This document shows positions 1-12,300 of a DNA stretch of 64,000 nt, in pieces. Source of the DNA: Larix kaempferi (taxonomy: Eukaryota > Streptophyta > Pinopsida > Pinales > Pinaceae); the NCBI GenBank assembly GCA_027924585.1, contig BSBM01000917.1:9663501-9727500 (forward strand), in the 5' to 3' direction. The stretch's first letter is position 1. Each line of letters starts with the position of its first letter. The position numbers and the translations under genes were made by a program. Under the pieces are notes generated by a model. The model saw nothing but the letters and a program-made list of their open reading frames with translations, was not told the DNA's origin and did no database searches.

Positions 1-85
1 GTAGAATGTGCATACTTTGTAGATTCCATTTCTGAAATAAAACACATTTTCTAAAAACTTGTGTTTTTTACGAAATCATGTAAAC

Positions 86-95
86 CTTCTAGAAG
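86..95. other. Palindrome CTTCTAGAAG, present in most monomers (example)
   Basis: CTTCTAGAAG is its own reverse complement and contains TTCnnGAA, the inverted pair of units found in heat-shock elements. It recurs once in most monomers. Variants include CTTCTAGATG, CTTCTACAAG and CTTCTGGAAG, which break the symmetry. In one monomer per HOR copy a C-to-G change extends it to a perfect 14-bp palindrome AGCTTCTAGAAGCT (2159-2172, 20897-20910, 40153-40166). That the motif is seen is certain; any factor binding is inference. Confidence 0.6.
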
Positions 96-231
96 CTGTG
101 ATTTTAAAAAATGGGGGAAGTAAGCTTTTCCTATTTCCGGACGCATGCGCAAACTATAGAAAGTCGTTATGACGTAGAATGTGCATACTTTGTAGATTCC
201 ATTTATGAAATAAAACACATTTTCTAAAAAC

Positions 232-248
232 TCGTGTTTTTTACGAAA
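232..248 (-). other. Degenerate CENP-B-box-like site (example)
   Basis: Read on the minus strand this 17-mer is TTTCGTAAAAAACACGA. The CENP-B core pattern is NTTCGNNNNANNCGGGN; TTCG, the central A and the first and last bases of the final CGGG match at exact spacing, giving 7 of 9 defined positions. It recurs in monomers of the TTTACGAAATC type and is lost in the TTTAAGAAATC type. T-rich sequence makes the central A match unremarkable, so this may be chance. Confidence 0.3.
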
Positions 249-2478
249 TCATGTAAACCTTCTAGAAGCTGTGATTTTAAAAAACGGGGGAAGTAAGCGT
301 TACTTATTTCCGGACGTATGCGCAAACTATAGAAATTCGTTATAACGTAGAATGTGCATACTTTGTAGATTTCATTTATGAAATAAAACACATTTTCTAA
401 AAACTCGTGTTTTTTAAGAAATCATGTAAACCTTCTAGAAGCTGTGATTTTAAAAAATGGGGGAAGTAAGCTTTTCTTATTTCCAAACGCATGCGCACAC
501 TATAGAAAGTCGTTATGACCTAGAATATGCATACTTTCTTGATTCTATTTATGAAATAAAACACATTTTCTAAAAACTCTTGTTTTTTAAGAAATCATGT
601 AAACCTTCTAGAAGCTGTGATTTTAAAAAACGGGGGAAGTACGCTTTTCTTATTTCCAAACGCATGCGCAAACTATAGAAAGTCGTTATGACGTAGAATG
701 TGCATACTTTAATGATTCCATTTATGAAATAAAACACATTTTCTAAAAACTCGTGTTTTTTAAGAAATCATGTAAACCTTCTACAAGCTGTGATTTTAAA
801 AAACGGTGGAAGTAAGCTTCTCTTATTTCCGGACGCATGCGCAAACTATAGAATGTCGTTATGACGTAGAATGTGCATACTTTGTAGATTCCATTTATGA
901 AATAAAACACATTTTCTAAAAACTCGTGTTTTTTACGAAATCATGTAAACCTTCTAGAAGCTGTGATTTTAAAAAACGGTGGAAGTAAGCTTTTCTTCTT
1001 TCCGGACGCATTCACAAACTATAGAATTTCGTTATGACGTAGAATGTGCATACTTTGTAGATTCCATTTATGAAATAAAACACATTTTCTAAAAACTCGT
1101 GTTTTTTACAAAATCATATAAACCTTCTAGAAGCTGTGATTTTAAAAAACGGTTGATTAAGCTTTTCTAATTTCCGGACGCATGCGCAAACTATAGAAAG
1201 TCGTTATGACGTAGAATGTGCATACTTTGTAGATTCCATTTATGAAATAAAACACATTTTCTAAAAACTCGTGTTTTTTACAAAATCATGTAAACCTTCT
1301 AGATGCTGTGATTTTAAAAAATGGTGTCAGTAAGCTTTTCTTATTTCCGGACGCATGTGCAAACTGTAGAAAGTCGTTATGACGTAGAATGTGCATACTT
1401 TGTTGACTCCATTTATGAAATAAAACACATTTTCTAAAAACTCGTGTTTTTTAAGAAATCATGTAAACCTTCTAGAAGCTGTGATTTTAAAAAATGGGGG
1501 AAGTAAGCTTTTCTTATTTCCGGATGAATGCGCACACTATAGAAAGTCGTTATGACGTAGAATGTGCATACTTTGTTAATTCCATTTAAGAAATAAAACA
1601 CATTTTCTAAAAACTCGTGTTTTTTACGAAATCATGTAAACCTTCTAGAAGCTGTGTTTTAAAAAAACGGTGGAAATAAGCTTTTCTTTTTTCCGGACGC
1701 ATGCGCAAACTATAGAAAGTCGTTATGACGTAGAATGTGCATACTTTGTAGATTCCATTTATGAAATAAAACACATTTTCTAAAAACTCGTGTTTTTTAC
1801 GAAATCATGTAAACCTTTTAACAGTTGTGATTTTAAAAAACGGTGGAAGTAAGCTTTTCTTATTTCCGGACGCATGCATAAACTATAGAAAGGTTTTATG
1901 ACGTAGAATGTGCATACTTTGTTGATTCCATTTATGAAATAAAACACATTTTCTAAAAACTCGTGTTTTTTAAGAAATCATATAAACCTTCTAGAAGCTG
2001 TGATTTTAAAAAACGGGGGAAGTAAGCTTTTCTTATTTCCAAACGCATGCATAAACTATAGAAAGTCGTTATGACGTAGAATGTGCATACTTTGTTGATT
2101 GCATTTATGAAATAAAACACATTTTCTAAAAACTCGTGTTTTTTAAGAAATCATGTAAAGCTTCTAGAAGCTGTGATTTTAAAAAACGGGGAAGTAAGCT
2201 TTTGTTATTTCCGTACGCATGCGCAAACTATAGAAAGTCGTTATGACGTAGAATGTGCATACTTTGTAGATTCCATTTATGAAATAAAACACATTTTCTA
2301 AAAACTCGTGTTTTTTACTAAATCATGTAAACCTTCTAGAAGTTGTGATTTTAAACAACGGTGGAAGTAAGCTTTTCTTATTTCCAGACGCATTCGCAAA
2401 CTATAGAATTTCGTTATGACGTAGAATGTGCATACTTTGTAGATTCCATTTATGAAATAAAACACATTTTCTAAAAAC

Positions 2479-2495
2479 TCCTGTTTTTTACGAAA
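2479..2495 (-). other. Best CENP-B-box-like variant in the HOR
   Basis: Here the plus strand has CCTG in place of CGTG, so the minus strand reads TTTCGTAAAAAACAGGA and matches 8 of 9 defined positions of NTTCGNNNNANNCGGGN. The same site is at 21217-21233 and 40473-40489. One such monomer per 19-kb copy would be a sparse distribution for a functional box. Confidence 0.3.
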
Positions 2496-3080
2496 TCATA
2501 TAAACCTTCTAGAAGCTGTGATTTTAAAAAACGGTTGATTAAGCTTTTTTTCTTTCCGGACGCATGCACAAACTATATAAAGTCGTTATGACGTAGAATG
2601 TGCATAATTTGTAGATTCCATTTATGAAATAAAACACATTTTCTAAACACGTGTTTTTTTACGAAATCATGTAAACCTTCTATAGGCTGGGATTTTAAAA
2701 AACTGTCGAAGTAAGCTTTTTTTATTTCCGGACGCATGCGCAAAGTATAGAATGTCGTTATGACGTAGAATGTGCATACTTTGTTGATTCTATTTATGAA
2801 ATAAAACACATTTTTTTAAAAATCGTGTTTTTTACGAAATCATGTAAACCTTCTAGATGCTGTGATTTTAAAAAACGGGAGAAGTAAGCTTTTCTTATTT
2901 CAGGACGCATGCGCAAAGTATAGAAAGTCGTTATGATGTAGAATGTGCATACATTGTTGATTCCATTTATGAAATAAAACACATTTTCTAAAAACTCGTG
3001 TTTTTTAAGAAATCATGTAAACCTTCTAGAAGCTGTGATTTTAAAAAACGGGGGAAGTAAGCTTTTCTTATTTCCGGACG

Positions 3081-3253
3081 GATGCGCAAACTATAGAAAG
3101 TCGTTAAGACGTAGAATGTGCATACTTTGTTGATTCCATTTATGAAATAAAACACATTTTCTAAAAACTCGTTTTTTTTACGAAATCATGTAAACCTTCT
3201 GGAAGCTGTGATTTTAAAAAACGGGGGAAGTAAGCTTTTCTTATTTCCGGACG
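3081..3253. repeat. Monomer present in copies 1 and 3, lost in copy 2
   Basis: This monomer has GATGCGCAAAC after CCGGACG, then GTTAAGACG, a longer T run (CTCGTTTTTTTTACG) and CTTCTGGAAGC. In copy 2 the sequence passes at 21818 directly from CCGGACG to CATGCGC with the next monomer's GTTGGTATGACG, so exactly 173 bp is missing. Copy 3 has it at 41075-41247. Similar monomers near 54310 and 58470 in the flank suggest presence is ancestral. Confidence 0.88.
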
Positions 3254-5254
3254 CATGCGCAAACTATAGAAAGTTGGTATGACGTAGAATGTGCATACTT
3301 TGCTCATTCCATTTATGAAATAAAACACATTTTCTAAAAACTCGTGTTTTTTAAGAAATCATGTAAACCTTCTAGAAGCTGTGATTTTAAAAAACGGGGG
3401 AAGTAAGGTTTTCTTATTTCCGGACGCATGCGCAAACTATAGAAAGTCGTTATGACGTAGAATGTGCATACTTTGTTGATTCCATTTATGAAATAAAACA
3501 CATTTTCTAAAAACTCGTGTTTTTTAAGAAATCATGTAAACCTTCTAGAAGTTGTGATTTTAAAAAACAGGGGAAGTAAGCTTTTCTTATTTCCAAACGC
3601 ATGTGCAAACAATAGAAAGTCGTTATGACGTAGAATGTGCATACTTTGTTGATTCCATTTATGAAATAAAACACATTTTCTAAAAACTCGTGTTTTTTAA
3701 GAAATCATGTAAACCTTCTAGAAGCTGTGATTTTAAAAAATGGGGGAAGTAAGCTTTTCTTATTTCCGGACGGATGCGAAAACTATAGAAAGTCGTTATG
3801 ACGTAGAATGTGCATACTTTGTAGATTCCATTTATGAAATAAAACACATTTTCTAAAAACTTGTGTTTTTTACGAAATCATGTAAACCTTCTAGAAGCTG
3901 TGATTTTAAAAAATGGGGGAAGTAAGCTTTTCCTATTTCCGGACGCATGCGCAAACTATAGAAAGTCGTTATGACGTAGAATGTGCATACTTTGTAGATT
4001 CCATTTATGAAATAAAACACATTTTCTAAAAACTCGTGTTTTTTACGAAATCATGTAAACCTTCTAGAAGCTGTGATTTTAAAAAACGGGGGAAGTAAGC
4101 GTTACTTATTTCCGGACGTATGCGCAAACTATAGAAATTCGTTATAACGTAGAATGTGCATACTTTGTAGATTCCATTTATGAAATAAAACACATTTTCT
4201 AAAAACTCGTCTTTTTTACGAAATCATGTAAACCTTCTAGAAGCTCTGATTTTAAAAAATGGTGAAAGTAAGCTTTTCTTATTTCCAAACGAATGCACAA
4301 ACTATAGAAAGTCGTTATGACGTAGAATGTGCATACTTTGTTGAATCCATTTAAGAAATAAAACACATTTTCTAAAAACTCGTGTTTTTTACGAAATCAT
4401 GTAAACCTTCTAGAAGCTGTGATTTTAAAAAACGGTGGAAATAAGCTTTTCTTATTTCCGGACGCATGCGCAAACTATAGAAAGACGTTATGACGTAGAA
4501 TGTGCATACTTTGTAGATTCCATTTATGAAATAAATAACATTTTCTAAAAACTCGTGTTTTTTACGAAATCATGTAAACCTTTTAACAGCTGTGATTTTA
4601 AAAAACGGTGGAAGTAAGCTTTTCTTATTTCCGGATGCATGCATAAACTATAGAAAGTTGTTATGACGTAGAATGTGCATACTTTGTTGATTCCATTTAT
4701 GAAATAAAACACATTTTCTAAAAACTCGTGTTTTTTAAGAAATCATATAAACCTTCTAGAAGCTGTGATTTGAAAAAACGGGGGAAATAAGCTTTTCTTA
4801 TTTCCAAACGCATGCATAAACTATAGAAAGTCGTTATGACGTAGAATGTGCATACTTTGTAGATTCCATTTATGAAATAAAACACATTTTCTAAAAACTC
4901 GTGTTTTTTACGAAATCATGTAAACCTTCTAGAAGCTGTGATTTTAAAAAACGGTGGAAGTAAGCTTTTCTTCTTTCCAGACGCATTCACAAACTATAGA
5001 ATTTCGTTATGATGTAGAATGTGCATACTTTGTAGATTCCATTTATGAAATAAAACACATTTTCTAAAAACTCGTGTTTTTTACGAAATCATATAAACCT
5101 TCTAGAAGCTGTGATTTTAAAAAACGGTTGATTAAGCTTTTCTTATTTCCGGACGCATGCGCAAACTATAGAAAGTCGTTATGATGTAGAATGTACATAC
5201 TTTGTAGATTCCATTTATGAAATAAAACACATTTTCTAAAAACTCGTGTTTTTT

Positions 5255-7156
5255 ACAAAATCATGTAAACCTTCTAGATGCTGTGATTTTAAAAAATGGT
5301 GTCAGTAAGCTTTTTTTATTTCCGGACGCATGCGCAAACTGTAGAAAGTCGTTATGACGTAGAATGTGCATACTTTGTTGACTCCATTTATGAAATAAAA
5401 CACATTTTCTAAAAACTCGTGTTTTTTAAGAAATCATGTAAACCTTCTAGAAGCTGTGATTTTAAAAAATGGGGGAAGTAAGCTTTTCTTATTTCCAAAC
5501 GCATGCGCACACTATAGAAAGTCGTTATGACCTAGAATATGCATACTTTGTTGATTCTATTTATGAAATAAAACACATTTTCTAAAAACTCGTGTTTTTT
5601 AAGAAATCATGTAAACCTTCTAGAAGCTGTGATTTTAAAAAACGGGGGAAGTAAGCTTTTCTTATTTCCAAACGCATGCGCAAACTATAGAAAGTCGTTA
5701 TGACGTAGAATGTGCATACTTTGTTGATTCCATTTATGAAATAAAACACATTTTCTAAAAACTCGTGTTTTTTAAGAAATCATGTAAACCTTCTACAAGC
5801 TGTGATTTTAAAAAACGGTGGAAGCAAGCTTCTATTATTTCCGGACGCATGCGCAAACTATAGAATGTCGTTATGACGTAGAATGTGCATACTTTGTAGA
5901 TTCCATTTATGAAATAAAACACATTTTCTAAAAACTCGTGTTTTTTATGAAATCATGTAAACCTTCTAGAAGCTGTGATTTTAAAAAATGGTGGAAGTAA
6001 GCTTTTCTTATTTCCGGACGCATGCGCTAACTATAGAATGTCGTTATGACGTAGAATGTGCATACTTTGTAGATTCCATTTATGAAATAAAACACATTTT
6101 CTAAAAACTCGGGTTTTTTGCGAAATCATGTAAACCTTCTAGATGCTGTGATTTTAAAGAATGGTGGAAGTAAGCTTTTCTTATTTCCGGACGCATGCGC
6201 AAACTATATAAAGTCGTTATGACGTAGAATGTGGATACTTTGTTGATTCTGTTTATGAAATAAAACACATTTTCTAAAAGCTCGTGTTTTTTAAGAAATC
6301 ATGTAAACCTTCTAGAAGCTGTGATTTTAAAAAACGGGGAAGTAAGCTTTTCTTATTTCCAAACGCTTGCGCAAACTATAGAAAGTTGTTATGACGTAGA
6401 ATGTGCATACTTTGTTGATTCCATTTATGAAATAAAACACATTTTCTAAAAACTTGTGTTTTTTAAGCAATCACGTAAACCTTCTAGAAGCTGTGATTTT
6501 AATAAATGGGGGAAGTAAGCTTTTCTTATTTCCGGACGCATGCGCAAACTATAGAAAGTCGTTATGACATAGAATGTGAATACTTTGTAGATTCCATTTA
6601 TTTAATAAAACACATTTTCTAAAAACTCGTGTTTTTTGCGAAATCATGTAAACCTTCTAGAAGCTGTGATTTCAAAAAACGGTGGAAGTAAGCTTTTCTT
6701 ATTTCCGGACGCATGCGCAAACTATAGAAAGTCGTTATGACGTAGAATGTGCATACTTTGTTGATTCCATTTATGAAATAAAACACATTTTCTAAAAACT
6801 CGTGTTTTTTAAGAAATCATGTAAACCTTCTAGAAGCTGTGATTTTAAAAAATGGGGGAAGTAAGCTTTTCTTATTTCCAAACACATGCGCAAACTATAG
6901 AAAGTCGTTATGACGTAGAATGTGCATACTTTGTTGATTCCATTTATGAAATAAAATACATTTTCTAAAAACTCGTGCTTTTTACGAAATCATGTAAAGC
7001 TTCTAGATGCTGTGATTTTAAAAAATGGTGGAAGTAAGCTTTTCTTATTTCTGGACGCATGCGCAAACTATAGAAAGTCGTTATGACGTAGAATGTGCAT
7101 ACTTTGTATATTCCATTTCTGAAATAAAACACATTTTCTAAAAACTCGTGTTTTTT
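5255..7156. repeat. 11-monomer block a, copy 1
   Basis: The block starts at the marker TTTACAAAATCATG with the following GGTGTCAG monomer, which recurs at 7157 and 9058. It also contains the marker GTGGATACTTTG at 6231, which recurs at 8132 and 10033, exactly 1901 bp apart each time. Eleven monomers of 173 bp make 1903 bp, less two single-base deletions. Equivalents start at 23821 in copy 2 and 43249 in copy 3. Confidence 0.85.
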
Positions 7157-9057
7157 ACAAAATCATGTAAACCTTCTAGATGCTGTGATTTTAAAAAATG
7201 GTGTCAGTAAGCTTTTCTTATTTCCGGACACATGCGCAAACTATAGAAAGTCGTTATGACGTAGAAGGTGCATACTTTGTTGATTCCATTTATGAAATAA
7301 AACACATTTTCTAAAACTCGTGTTTTTTAAGAAATCATGTAAACCTTCTAGAAGCTGTGATTTTAAAAAATGGGGGAAGTAAGCTTTTCTTATTTCCAAA
7401 TGCATGCGCACAATATAGAAAGTCGTTATGACCTAGAATATGCATACTTGGTTGATTCTATTTATGAAATAAAACACATTTTCTAAAAACTCGTGTTTTT
7501 TAAGAAATCATGTAAACCTTCTAGAAGCTGTGATTTTAAAAAACGGGGGAAGTAAACTTTTCTTATTTCCAAACGCATGCGCAAACTATAGAAAGTCGTT
7601 ATGACGTAGAATGTGCATACTTTATTGATTCCATTTATGAAATAAAACACATTTTCTAAAAACTCGTGTTTTTTAAGAAATCATGTAAACCTTCTACAAG
7701 CTGTGATTTTAAAAAACGGTGGAAGTAAGCTTCTCTTATTTCCGGACGCATGCGCAAACTATAGAATGTCGTTATGACGTAGAATGTGCATACTTTGTAG
7801 ATTCCATTTATGAAATAAAACACATTTTCTAAAATCTCGTGTTTTTTACGAAATCATGTAAACCTTCTAGAAGCTGTGATTTTAAAAAATGGTGGAAGTA
7901 AGCTTTTCTTATTTCCGGACGCATGCGCAAACTATAGAATGTCGTTATGACGTAGAATGTGCATACTTTGTAGATTCCATTTATGAAATAAAACACATTT
8001 TCTAAAAACTCGTGTTTTTTGCGAAATCATGTAAACCTTCTAGATGCTGTGATTATAAAGAATGGTGGAAGTAAGCTTTTCTTATTTCCGGACGCATGCG
8101 CAAACTATATAAAGTCGTTATGACGTAGAATGTGGATACTTTGTTGATTCTGTTTATGAAATAAAACACATTTTCTAAAAGCTCGTGTTTTTTAAGAAAT
8201 CATGTAAACCTTCTGGAAGCTGTGATTTTAAAAAACGGGGAAGTAAGCTTTTCTTATTTCCAAACGCTTGCGCAAACTATAGAAAGTTGTTATGACGTAG
8301 AATGTGCATACTTTGTTGATTCCATTTATGAAATAAAACACATTTTCTAAAAACTCGTGTTTTTTAAGCAATCACGTAAACCTTCTAGAAGCTGTGATTT
8401 TAATAAATGGGGGAAGTAAGCTTTTCTTATTTCCGGACGCATGTGCAAACTATAGAAATTCGTTATGACATAGAATGTGAATACTTTGTAGATTCCATTT
8501 ATTTAATAAAACACATTTTCTAAAAACTCGTGTTTTTTGCGAAATCATGTAAACCTTCTAGAAGCTGTGATTTCAAAAAACGGTGGAAGTAAGCTTTTCT
8601 TATTTCCGGACGCATGCGCAAACTATAGAAAGTCGTTATGACGTAGAATGTGCATACTTTGTTGATTCCATTTATGAAATAAAACACATTTTCTAAAAAC
8701 TCGTGTTTTTTAAGAAATCATGTAAACCTTCTAGAAGCTGTGATTTTAAAAAATGGGGGAAGCAAGCTTTTCTTATTTCCAAACACATGCGCAAACTATA
8801 GAAAGTCGTTATGACGTAGAATGTGCATACTTTGTTGATTCCATTTATGAAATAAAATACATTTTCTAAAAACTCGTGCTTTTTACGAAATCATGTAAAG
8901 CTTCTAGATGCTGTGATTTTAAAAAATGGTGGAAGTAAGCTTTTCTTATTTCTGGACGCATGCGCAAACTATAGAAAGTCGTTATGACGTAGAATGTGCA
9001 TACTTTGTAGATTCAATTTCTGAAATAAAACACATTTTCTAAAAACTCGTGTTTTTT
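7157..9057. repeat. 11-monomer block b, copy 1
   Basis: This is the second tandem member of the 1901-bp series. Compared with block a it has ACAATATAGAAAG with CCTAGAATATGC near 7410, the GTGGATACTTTG marker at 8132 and a monomer with ACACATGCGC near 8782. The same block lies at 25723-27623 in copy 2 and 45151-47051 in copy 3. Confidence 0.85.
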
Positions 9058-10740
9058 ACAAAATCATGTAAACCTTCTAGATGCTGTGATTTTAAAAAAT
9101 GGTGTCAGTAAGCTTTTCTTATTTCCGGACGCATGCGCAAACTATAGAAAGTCGTTATGACGTAGAAGTTGCATACTTTGTTGATTCCATTTATGAAATA
9201 AAACACATTTTCTAAAACTCGTGTTTTTTAAGAAATCATGTAAACCTTCTAGAAGCTGTGATTTTAAAAAATGGGGGAAGTAAGCTTTTCTTATTTCCAA
9301 ACGCATGCGCACAATATAGAAAGTCGTTATGACCTAGAATATGCATACTTTGTTGATTCTATTTATGAAATAAAACACATTTTCTAAAAACTCGTGTTTT
9401 TTAAGAAATCATGTAAACCTTCTAGAAGCTGTGATTTTAAAAAACGGGGGAAGTAAACTTTTCTTATTTCCAAACGCATGCGCAAACTATAGAAAGTCGT
9501 TATGACGTAGAATGTGCATACTTTATTGATTCCATTTATGAAATAAAACACATTTTCTAAAAACTCCTGTTTTTTAAGAAATCATGTAAACCTTCTACAA
9601 GCTGTGATTTTAAAAAACGGTGGAAGTAAGCTTCTCTTATTTCCGGACGCATGCGCAAACTATAGAATGTCGTTATGACGTAGAATGTGCATACTTTGTA
9701 GATTCCATTTATGAAATAAAACACATTTTCTAAAAACTCGTGTTTTTTACGAAATCATGTAAACCTTCTAGAAGCTGTGATTTTAAAAAATGGTGGAAGT
9801 AAGCTTTTCTTATTTCCGGACGCATGCGCAAACTATAGAATGTCGTTATGACGTAGAATGTGCATACTTTGTAGATTCCATTTATGAAATAAAACACATT
9901 TTCTAAAAACTCGTGTTTTTTGCGAAATCATGTAAACCTTCTAGATGCTGTGATTTTAAAGAATGGTGGAAGTAAGCTTTTCTTATTTCCGGACGCATGC
10001 GCAAACTATATAAAGTCGTTATGACGTAGAATGTGGATACTTTGTTGATTTTGTTTATGAAATAAAACACATTTTCTAAAAGCTCGTGTTTTTTAAGAAA
10101 TCATGTAAACCTTCTAGAAGCTGTGATTTTAAAAAACGGGGAAGTAAGCTTTTCTTATTTCCAAACGCTTGCGCAAACTATAGAAAGTTGTTATGACGTA
10201 GAATGTGCATACTTTGTTGATTCCATTTATGAAATAAAACACATTTTCTAAAAACTCGTGTTTTTTAAGCAATCATGTAAACCTTCTAGAAGCTGTGATT
10301 TTAAAAAATGGGGGAAGTAAGCTTTTCTTATTTCCGGACGCATGCGCAAACTATAGAAAGTCGTTATGACATAGAATGTGAATACTTTGTAGATTCCATT
10401 TATTAAATAAAACACATTTTCTAAAAACTCGTGTTTTTTGCGAAATCATGTAAACCTTCTAGAAGCTATGATTTCAAAAAACGGTGGAAGTAAGCTTTTC
10501 TTATTTCCGGACGCATGCGCAAACTATAGAAAGTCGTTATGACGTAGAATGTGCATACTTTGTTGATTCCATTTATGAAATAAAACACATTTTCTAAAAA
10601 CTCGTGTTTTTTAAGAAATCATGTAAACCTTCTAGAAGCTGTGATTTTAAAAAATGGGGGAAGTAAGCTTTTCTTATTTCCAAACACATGCGCAAACTAT
10701 AGAAAGTCGTTATGACGTAGAATGTGCATACTTTGTTGAT
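9058..10740. repeat. 11-monomer block c, copy 1, interrupted
   Basis: It is collinear with block b at an offset of 1901 bp up to about 10740, where block b continues with AAAATACATT and GTGCTTTTT but this block goes on with TCGATTTATG and ACTGGTG. Block-like sequence resumes from 11543, where a monomer with AAGCAATCACG matches that at 8357. An inserted set of monomers and a later 2040-bp duplication thus break the third member. Equivalents begin at 27624 in copy 2 and 47052 in copy 3. Confidence 0.75.
9212..9902. repeat. Four-monomer block, single in copy 1
   Basis: This 691-bp block begins at CTAAAACTCG, a monomer one A short, and is present once in copy 1. It reads straight on into the TTTTTTGCGAAATC monomer at 9903. 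The same block is tandemly duplicated in copies 2 and 3, so this is the reference state for that change. Confidence 0.85.
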
Positions 10741-12300
10741 TCGATTTATGAAATAAAACACATTTTCTAAAAACTGGTGTTTTTTAAGAAATCATGTAAA
10801 CCTTCTAGAAGCTGTGATTTTAAAAAATGGGGGAAGTAAGCTTTTCTTATTTCCGGACGCATGCGCAAACTATAGAAAGTCCTTATGACGTAGAATGTGC
10901 ATACTTTGTTGATTCCATTTATGAAATAAAACACATTTTCTAAAAACTCTTGTTTTTTAAGAAATCATGTAAACCTTCTAGAAGCTGTGATTTTAAAAAA
11001 TGGGGGAAGTAAGCTTTTCTTATTTCTAAATGCATGCGCAAACTATAGAAAGTCGTTATGACGTAGAATGTGCATACTTTGTTGATTCCATTTATGAAAT
11101 AAAACACATTTTGTAAAAACTCGTGTTTTTTAAGAAATCATGTAAACCTTCTAGAAGCTGTGATTTTAAAAAATGGGGGAAGTAAGCTTTTCTTATTTCC
11201 AAACACATGCGCAAACTATAGAAAGTCGTTATGACGTAGAATGTGCATACTTTGTTGATTCCATTTATGAAATAAAACACATTTTCTAAAAACTGGTGTT
11301 TTTTAAGAAATCATGTAAACCTTCTAGAAGCTGTGATTTTAAAAAATGGGGGAAGTAAGCTTTTCTTATTTCCGGATGCATGCGCAAACTATAGAAAGTC
11401 CTTATGACGTAGAATGTGCATACTTTGTTGATTCCATTTATGAAATAAAACACATTTTCTAAAAACTCTTGTTTTTTAAGAAATCATGTAAACCTTCTAG
11501 AAGCTGTGATTTTAAAAAATGGGGGAAGTAAGCGTTACTTATGACGTAGAATGTGCATACTTTGTTGATTCCATTTATGAAATAAAACACATTTTCTAAA
11601 AACTCGTGTTTTTTAAGCAATCACGTAAACCTTCTAGAAGCTGTGATTTTAATAAATGGGGGAAGTAAGCTTTTCTTATTTCCGGACGCATGCGCAAACT
11701 ATAGAAAGTCGTTATGACATAGAATGTGAATACTTTGTAGATTCCATTTATTTAACAAAACACATTTTCTAAAAACTCGTGTTTTTTGCGAAATCATGTA
11801 AACCTTCTAGAAGCTGTGATTTCAAAAAACGGTGGAAGTAAGCTTTTCTTATTTCCGGACGCATGCGCAAACTATAGAAAGTCGTTATGACGTAGAATGT
11901 GCATACTTTGTTGATTCCATTTATGAAATAAAACACATTTTCTAAAAACTCGTGTTTTTTAAGAAATCATGTAAACCTTCTAGAAGCTGTGATTTTAAAA
12001 AATGGGGGAAGTAAGCTTTTCTTATTTCCAAACACATGCGCAAACTATAGAAAGTCGTTATGACGTAGAATGTGCATACTTTGTTGATTCCATTTATGAA
12101 ATAAAATACATTTTCTAAAAACTCGTGCTTTTTACGAAATCATGTAAAGCTTCTAGATGCTGTGATTTTAAAAAATGGTGGAAGTAAGCTTTTCTTATTT
12201 CTGGACGCATGCGCAAACTATAGAAAGTCGTTATGACGTAGAATGTGCATACTTTGTAGATTCCATTTCTGAAATAAAACACATTTTCTAAAAACTCGTG
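10261..12300. repeat. 2040-bp tandem block, first member, copy 1
   Basis: TTTTTTAAGCAATCATG at 10261 recurs at 12301, and the sequence between is repeated with the same rare variants (TCGATTTATG, ACTGGTG, TTTCTAAATGC, TTTTGTAAAAAC). The length equals 12 monomers (2076 bp) minus one 36-bp deletion. Inside, the ACTGGTG monomers at 10773 and 11292 mark a further three-monomer (519-bp) repeat. Confidence 0.9.
11539..11542. other. 36-bp deletion scar (137-bp monomer), copy 1
   Basis: The monomer reads GCGTTACTTATGACGTAG, whereas the full form (for example near 4100) has 36 further bases between ACTTAT and ACGTAG. Both ends of the missing piece carry TTAT, so one TTAT (11539-11542) remains. The lost part holds the CCGGA, GCATGCGC and ACTATAGAAA elements. 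Equivalent scars are at 13579-13582, 30796-30799, 32837-32840 and 50224-50227. Confidence 0.9.
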
